Source: Candidatus Saccharibacteria bacterium UBA6209 (lineage in GTDB: Bacteria; Patescibacteriota; Saccharimonadia; Saccharimonadales; Saccharimonadaceae). From it: a stretch of DNA of 23,787 nucleotides. Below, in pieces: positions 21,177 to 23,787 of this stretch. Made by a program: the position numbers and the translations under genes. The stretch lies in the NCBI GenBank assembly GCA_905370345.1, contig CAJPKE010000011.1:1-23787 (forward strand), written 5' to 3'. How positions within the stretch are numbered: the first letter of the stretch is position 1; the number at the start of each line of letters is the position of its first letter. The notes under the pieces were generated by a model, which had not been told where the DNA came from, did no database searches, and worked only from the letters and a program-made list of their open reading frames with translations.

Positions 21177-22493
21177 ATGAAAAACGAGTTGGTAAAAATT
21201 GCTAGAAAAACGCTACCTCAAGGAGCTTTGGAAAAAACCGAAAACGCCTATAGAGTTGCGCGCACGAAGATGATTAGCCTAAGATATGGCAATCCAGCTC
21301 GTGGCTTGAGAATTATTGCAGTAACAGGGACGAACGGGAAAACTACGACCGCTTGTTATATCAATGAGATCTTGAAAGAGGCTGGCTTTAAGACTGCGTT
21401 ATTTACGACGGCGGTGATTGAAATTGCTGGCAAGGAAAAGATAAACGATTTGAATGCGACGGTGCCGACCGTGGCAAGACTGTTTAGCTTTTTCCAGACG
21501 GCTCAGCGTGAAGGTGTGGAATATGTGATTTTAGAGGCAACAAGTCACGCTTTATCGCAACACAAATTTGACGGCGTACCAATTGAGGCGGCGGTGATGA
21601 CTAATTTGACTCAAGACCATTTGGACTATCATAAAACGATGGAAGCTTACGCAGCAGCTAAGGCTAAATTATTTGAGAAAAAGCCGAAATATATCGTGCT
21701 GAATCGCGATGACGAGTGGTTTGAATATTTTGATAAGTTTACGGCTTCTGGCGAGAAAATGACTTACGGAACGAATCCGGAAGCTGAAGCTCACTTGACG
21801 CACGTTAAGTTGTATAAAAAGGGAACAGAGGCGAGTTTACTGATTGACCATCAAACTCATTTGGAGTTGGCGACTAATTTGCCTGGCGAATTTAACGTGA
21901 TGAATATGTCGGCTGCGGTATCGTTGGCATATTTGTTGGGAATAAAATTGGAAGATATCCAAGAGGGCGTAGCGAATTTGGAAGCGATTCCTGGACGATT
22001 TGAGCGAGTAGAAAATAAGCTTGGAATTGATATTATTGTGGATTATGCCCACACGCCAGACGCGCTGGAAAAATTGCTAAAAACCACTCATAAAATTACC
22101 AAGGGGCGATTAACTTTGGTATTTGGTGCGTGCGGCGATAGAGATAAGACAAAACGACCGATTATGGGCGAGCTGGCGGCTAATTTGGCAGATAGGATTT
22201 TCCTAACTGACGAGGAAAGCTATAACGAAAATCCAGATGAAATTCGGGCAATGATTCGTCAGGGAATTGAGCGAACGAAGAAGACTCATAAGATGACGGA
22301 AATTGCTGATCGAAAACAGGCGATTTACCAGGCTTTGAGGTCGGCTGTTCGTGGCGATACGGTTCTGATTACGGGTATGGGTCATGAGCAGTACCGAATT
22401 GTGAATGGCAAGCGAATTCCGTGGAACGACAAGAAGGTCGTTCAGGAAATTATTTCTGAGATTGAGAAAAAGAGTCGTAAAATTTCGCTTTAA
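21177..22493 (+). CDS. murE: MurE-like Mur ligase with shortened N-terminus
   Basis: 438 residues. Mur ligase central domain with P-loop GTNGKT at 51-56, EATSHALSQHKFDG, TNLTQDHLDYHKTMEAYAAA with the carbamylated-lysine region, and the C-terminal domain with VDYAHTPDALEKLL and FGACGDRDKTKRPIMGE. These are MurE signatures (adds the third amino acid to UDP-MurNAc-L-Ala-D-Glu in the cytoplasm). Two oddities: only about 50 residues precede the P-loop instead of about 110, so the UDP-binding domain 1 is mostly missing; and the residues at the DNPR (diaminopimelate) or DNPA (lysine) position read EESY (346-349). The amino acid added therefore cannot be predicted. The frame stays open upstream to 21057, but that part only runs through tsaD. 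Confidence 0.85.
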   Translation: MKNELVKIARKTLPQGALEKTENAYRVARTKMISLRYGNPARGLRIIAVTGTNGKTTTACYINEILKEAGFKTALFTTAVIEIAGKEKINDLNATVPTVARLFSFFQTAQREGVEYVILEATSHALSQHKFDGVPIEAAVMTNLTQDHLDYHKTMEAYAAAKAKLFEKKPKYIVLNRDDEWFEYFDKFTASGEKMTYGTNPEAEAHLTHVKLYKKGTEASLLIDHQTHLELATNLPGEFNVMNMSAAVSLAYLLGIKLEDIQEGVANLEAIPGRFERVENKLGIDIIVDYAHTPDALEKLLKTTHKITKGRLTLVFGACGDRDKTKRPIMGELAANLADRIFLTDEESYNENPDEIRAMIRQGIERTKKTHKMTEIADRKQAIYQALRSAVRGDTVLITGMGHEQYRIVNGKRIPWNDKKVVQEIISEIEKKSRKISL

Positions 22494-23739
22494 TCTGTTT
22501 CCAGCTTTGTGATTGGCGAACTAATTTTTCTGTATCGCTTGGGTCGAGTAGTAATTCTTTCACGGCGTCTTCAAGGTAAATGCCGCCCTGCGAGCCTTTG
22601 AATAGAATTGTCGTATCTTTAATGTCACTATTTTTCAGGAAATTTCCAGCCTCAAGCGCCGTGTCAAAAGAGATTACTTTACAGCCATTTTTCTCAGCAA
22701 TTGGTGCGAGGTGTTTCTTAGCCATTTTACCGACGGTGATAAGCAATTCTAATTGGCTTGGGCTGCAAATTTCACCGATTTTTTTATGCTCTAATTCGGA
22801 TGTTTCGCCCAGTTCATTCATATCGCCCAATACGGCAATTTTATGATTGGCAGAGATGGAATAGAGCGTTTTTAGCGAATTTTCCATGGCAATAGGGCTG
22901 GCGTTATAGGTGTCGTCCAGTAATGTGCAGCCGCGTATGCCGCGTAAAATATTCATTCTTCCTGAAACTGGCTTGATCTTTGTTAAAGCCGCCACAACTT
23001 CTTCAATAGTCATTCCGCAAGCTAACCCCGCCGCCGCCGCGCCAGTGATTGAACGGATGTTGTGCTTGCCTAATACAGAAATATTGATGTCCTGAGAAAT
23101 TCCCTCGGAGTGTTTTAGATTGACAATACAACCGGTGTCTGTAGTCTTTTTAATTTCCAGGAAAACATCAGCGGATTCATCGCCGTAACTTATGCGATTT
23201 CCAACTATGAGATTATGATATTTTTCATCGATATCGTGAAGGTTGAAGATGGTTTTTTTAGCGACTTGACTAATAGATAGTTCTTCATGAGCTACTGTAT
23301 CCATATTTTTGAAAAACTCCATATGTTCAGGTGCAACAGAGGTAATTATGGCAATGTCGGGCTGAATATAACGCATAAAAGTAGCCATTTCACCAGGGCA
23401 ATCAATACCGCATTCTTGAATGATTATATCTGGCGATTCGGGGTTTTTTATGCTGGCGTGTGCCGCGGAGAAGACTTTTAGCCAGGCTAGGGGAGATTTG
23501 GCGTTTTTTGGTCCGTCTACACCTAAGATTTCCAGCGGCGCACTTAAGGTTGTGTTCAAATTGCCGCGACTATGGCGCACGGTGAATTTTTCTGATAGAA
23601 CAGTGGCGGTTGCTGATTTTACGCTAGTTTTACCAACGCTGCCAACTACGACAATTAGTTTGGTGTCAGGATGAGATTTAAGATATTTTTTTACATAAGA
23701 ACCGAGAATTGTTTCTAAGAGATGTTTGAATAATTGCAT
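22450..23739 (-). CDS. murF: MurF-like Mur ligase with shortened N-terminus
   Basis: 429 residues. P-loop GSVGKT at 33-38, QECGIDCPGEM and SVAPEHMEFF in the central domain, GKHNIRSITGAAAAGLACGM, SGRMNILRGIRGCTLLDDTY followed by NASP (near residue 275-281, the MurF signature), and AVLGDMNELGE. MurF adds D-Ala-D-Ala to the UDP-MurNAc tripeptide, the last cytoplasmic step of stem-peptide synthesis. E. coli MurF has about 105 residues before the P-loop; here there are 32, with a hydrophobic patch (LLETILGSYV), so domain 1 is lacking. The last 44 bases overlap the end of the convergent murE-like gene. The -10 box ends 6 bases before the ATG. Confidence 0.88.
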   Translation of the reverse strand: MQLFKHLLETILGSYVKKYLKSHPDTKLIVVVGSVGKTSVKSATATVLSEKFTVRHSRGNLNTTLSAPLEILGVDGPKNAKSPLAWLKVFSAAHASIKNPESPDIIIQECGIDCPGEMATFMRYIQPDIAIITSVAPEHMEFFKNMDTVAHEELSISQVAKKTIFNLHDIDEKYHNLIVGNRISYGDESADVFLEIKKTTDTGCIVNLKHSEGISQDINISVLGKHNIRSITGAAAAGLACGMTIEEVVAALTKIKPVSGRMNILRGIRGCTLLDDTYNASPIAMENSLKTLYSISANHKIAVLGDMNELGETSELEHKKIGEICSPSQLELLITVGKMAKKHLAPIAEKNGCKVISFDTALEAGNFLKNSDIKDTTILFKGSQGGIYLEDAVKELLLDPSDTEKLVRQSQSWKQIKAKFYDSFSQSQK

Positions 23740-23745
23740 GGAGTT

Positions 23746-23751
23746 ATTATA
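23746..23751 (-). promoter_or_regulatory. Extended -10 promoter of murF (leaderless)
   Basis: Minus strand TGTTATAAT; the box ends 6 bases before the ATG at 23739, so the expected transcription start is the start codon itself. No clear -35 within the window. Confidence 0.6.
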
Positions 23752-23787
23752 ACAGATTGAGGAATAGTAGGGAGAAGGGTTTGAGGT

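Noticed and set aside
1..23787. UGA recoded as glycine (as in Gracilibacteria and Absconditabacteria)
   Set aside because: TGA ends several genes at the expected family length (for example comF and pilin 1) and does not interrupt conserved domains.
1..23787. CRISPR arrays, insertion sequences, prophage or att sites
   Set aside because: I saw no regularly spaced direct repeats, transposase-like frames or tRNA-end duplications.

Overview
The window looks like chromosomal DNA of a Candidate Phyla Radiation bacterium, most probably Candidatus Saccharibacteria (TM7). This is an inference from gene content: a chromosomal type IV secretion-like locus with PrgI, TraC/VirB4 and giant VirB6-like proteins plus a run of short VirB2/TrbC-like pilins, and Mur ligases with shortened N-termini. 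TGA is used as an ordinary stop (for example at 9476-9478 and 12791-12793), which argues against the UGA-glycine lineages Gracilibacteria and Absconditabacteria. I see no rRNA, CRISPR array, insertion sequence or phage gene.

Layout. Positions 1-8763 hold the minus-strand part of the secretion machine. In transcription order these are a large lipoprotein, a cysteine-rich giant VirB6-like protein, a second VirB6-like protein with its own promoter, PrgI, a TraC-like protein, and the N-terminus of a VirB4 ATPase that runs off the left edge. A tRNA-Asp with its own promoter and terminator separates this from 9107-11420, a plus-strand row of six pilin-like genes. The last pilin gene has its own strong promoter, Shine-Dalgarno and terminator, as expected for a major subunit. 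Positions 11440-13240 carry Hsp20, ComF and RlmH. Positions 13249-14760 carry tRNA-Ser(CGA), tRNA-Arg(GCG), a small membrane protein, a seventh pilin-like gene, and tRNA-Ser(GCT) and tRNA-Ser(TGA). Positions 14835-16400 hold a VanZ-RDD membrane protein and an orphan small protein. Positions 16402-23739 are housekeeping and cell wall: valS, a FemAB-like transferase, tsaD, and MurE-like and MurF-like ligases.

How it fits together. VirB4, the TraC-like protein, PrgI, two VirB6-like channels, a lipoprotein and seven pilins together could form an envelope-spanning transport or adhesion apparatus. No relaxase, coupling protein or oriT is visible here, so conjugation is not supported by this window alone. 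MurE, MurF and the FemAB-like enzyme supply peptidoglycan precursors and cross-bridges.

The most notable signal is in expression rather than gene content. At least eight genes have a sigma-70-type -10 box ending only 6-10 bases before the start codon, with no room for a Shine-Dalgarno, which predicts leaderless or nearly leaderless mRNAs. rlmH reaches a similar state by sitting 8 bases after the CCA end of a tRNA. Against that background, the long hairpin-bearing leader of valS and the perfect 15-bp hairpin over the start of the giant VirB6-like gene stand out as candidate regulatory elements.
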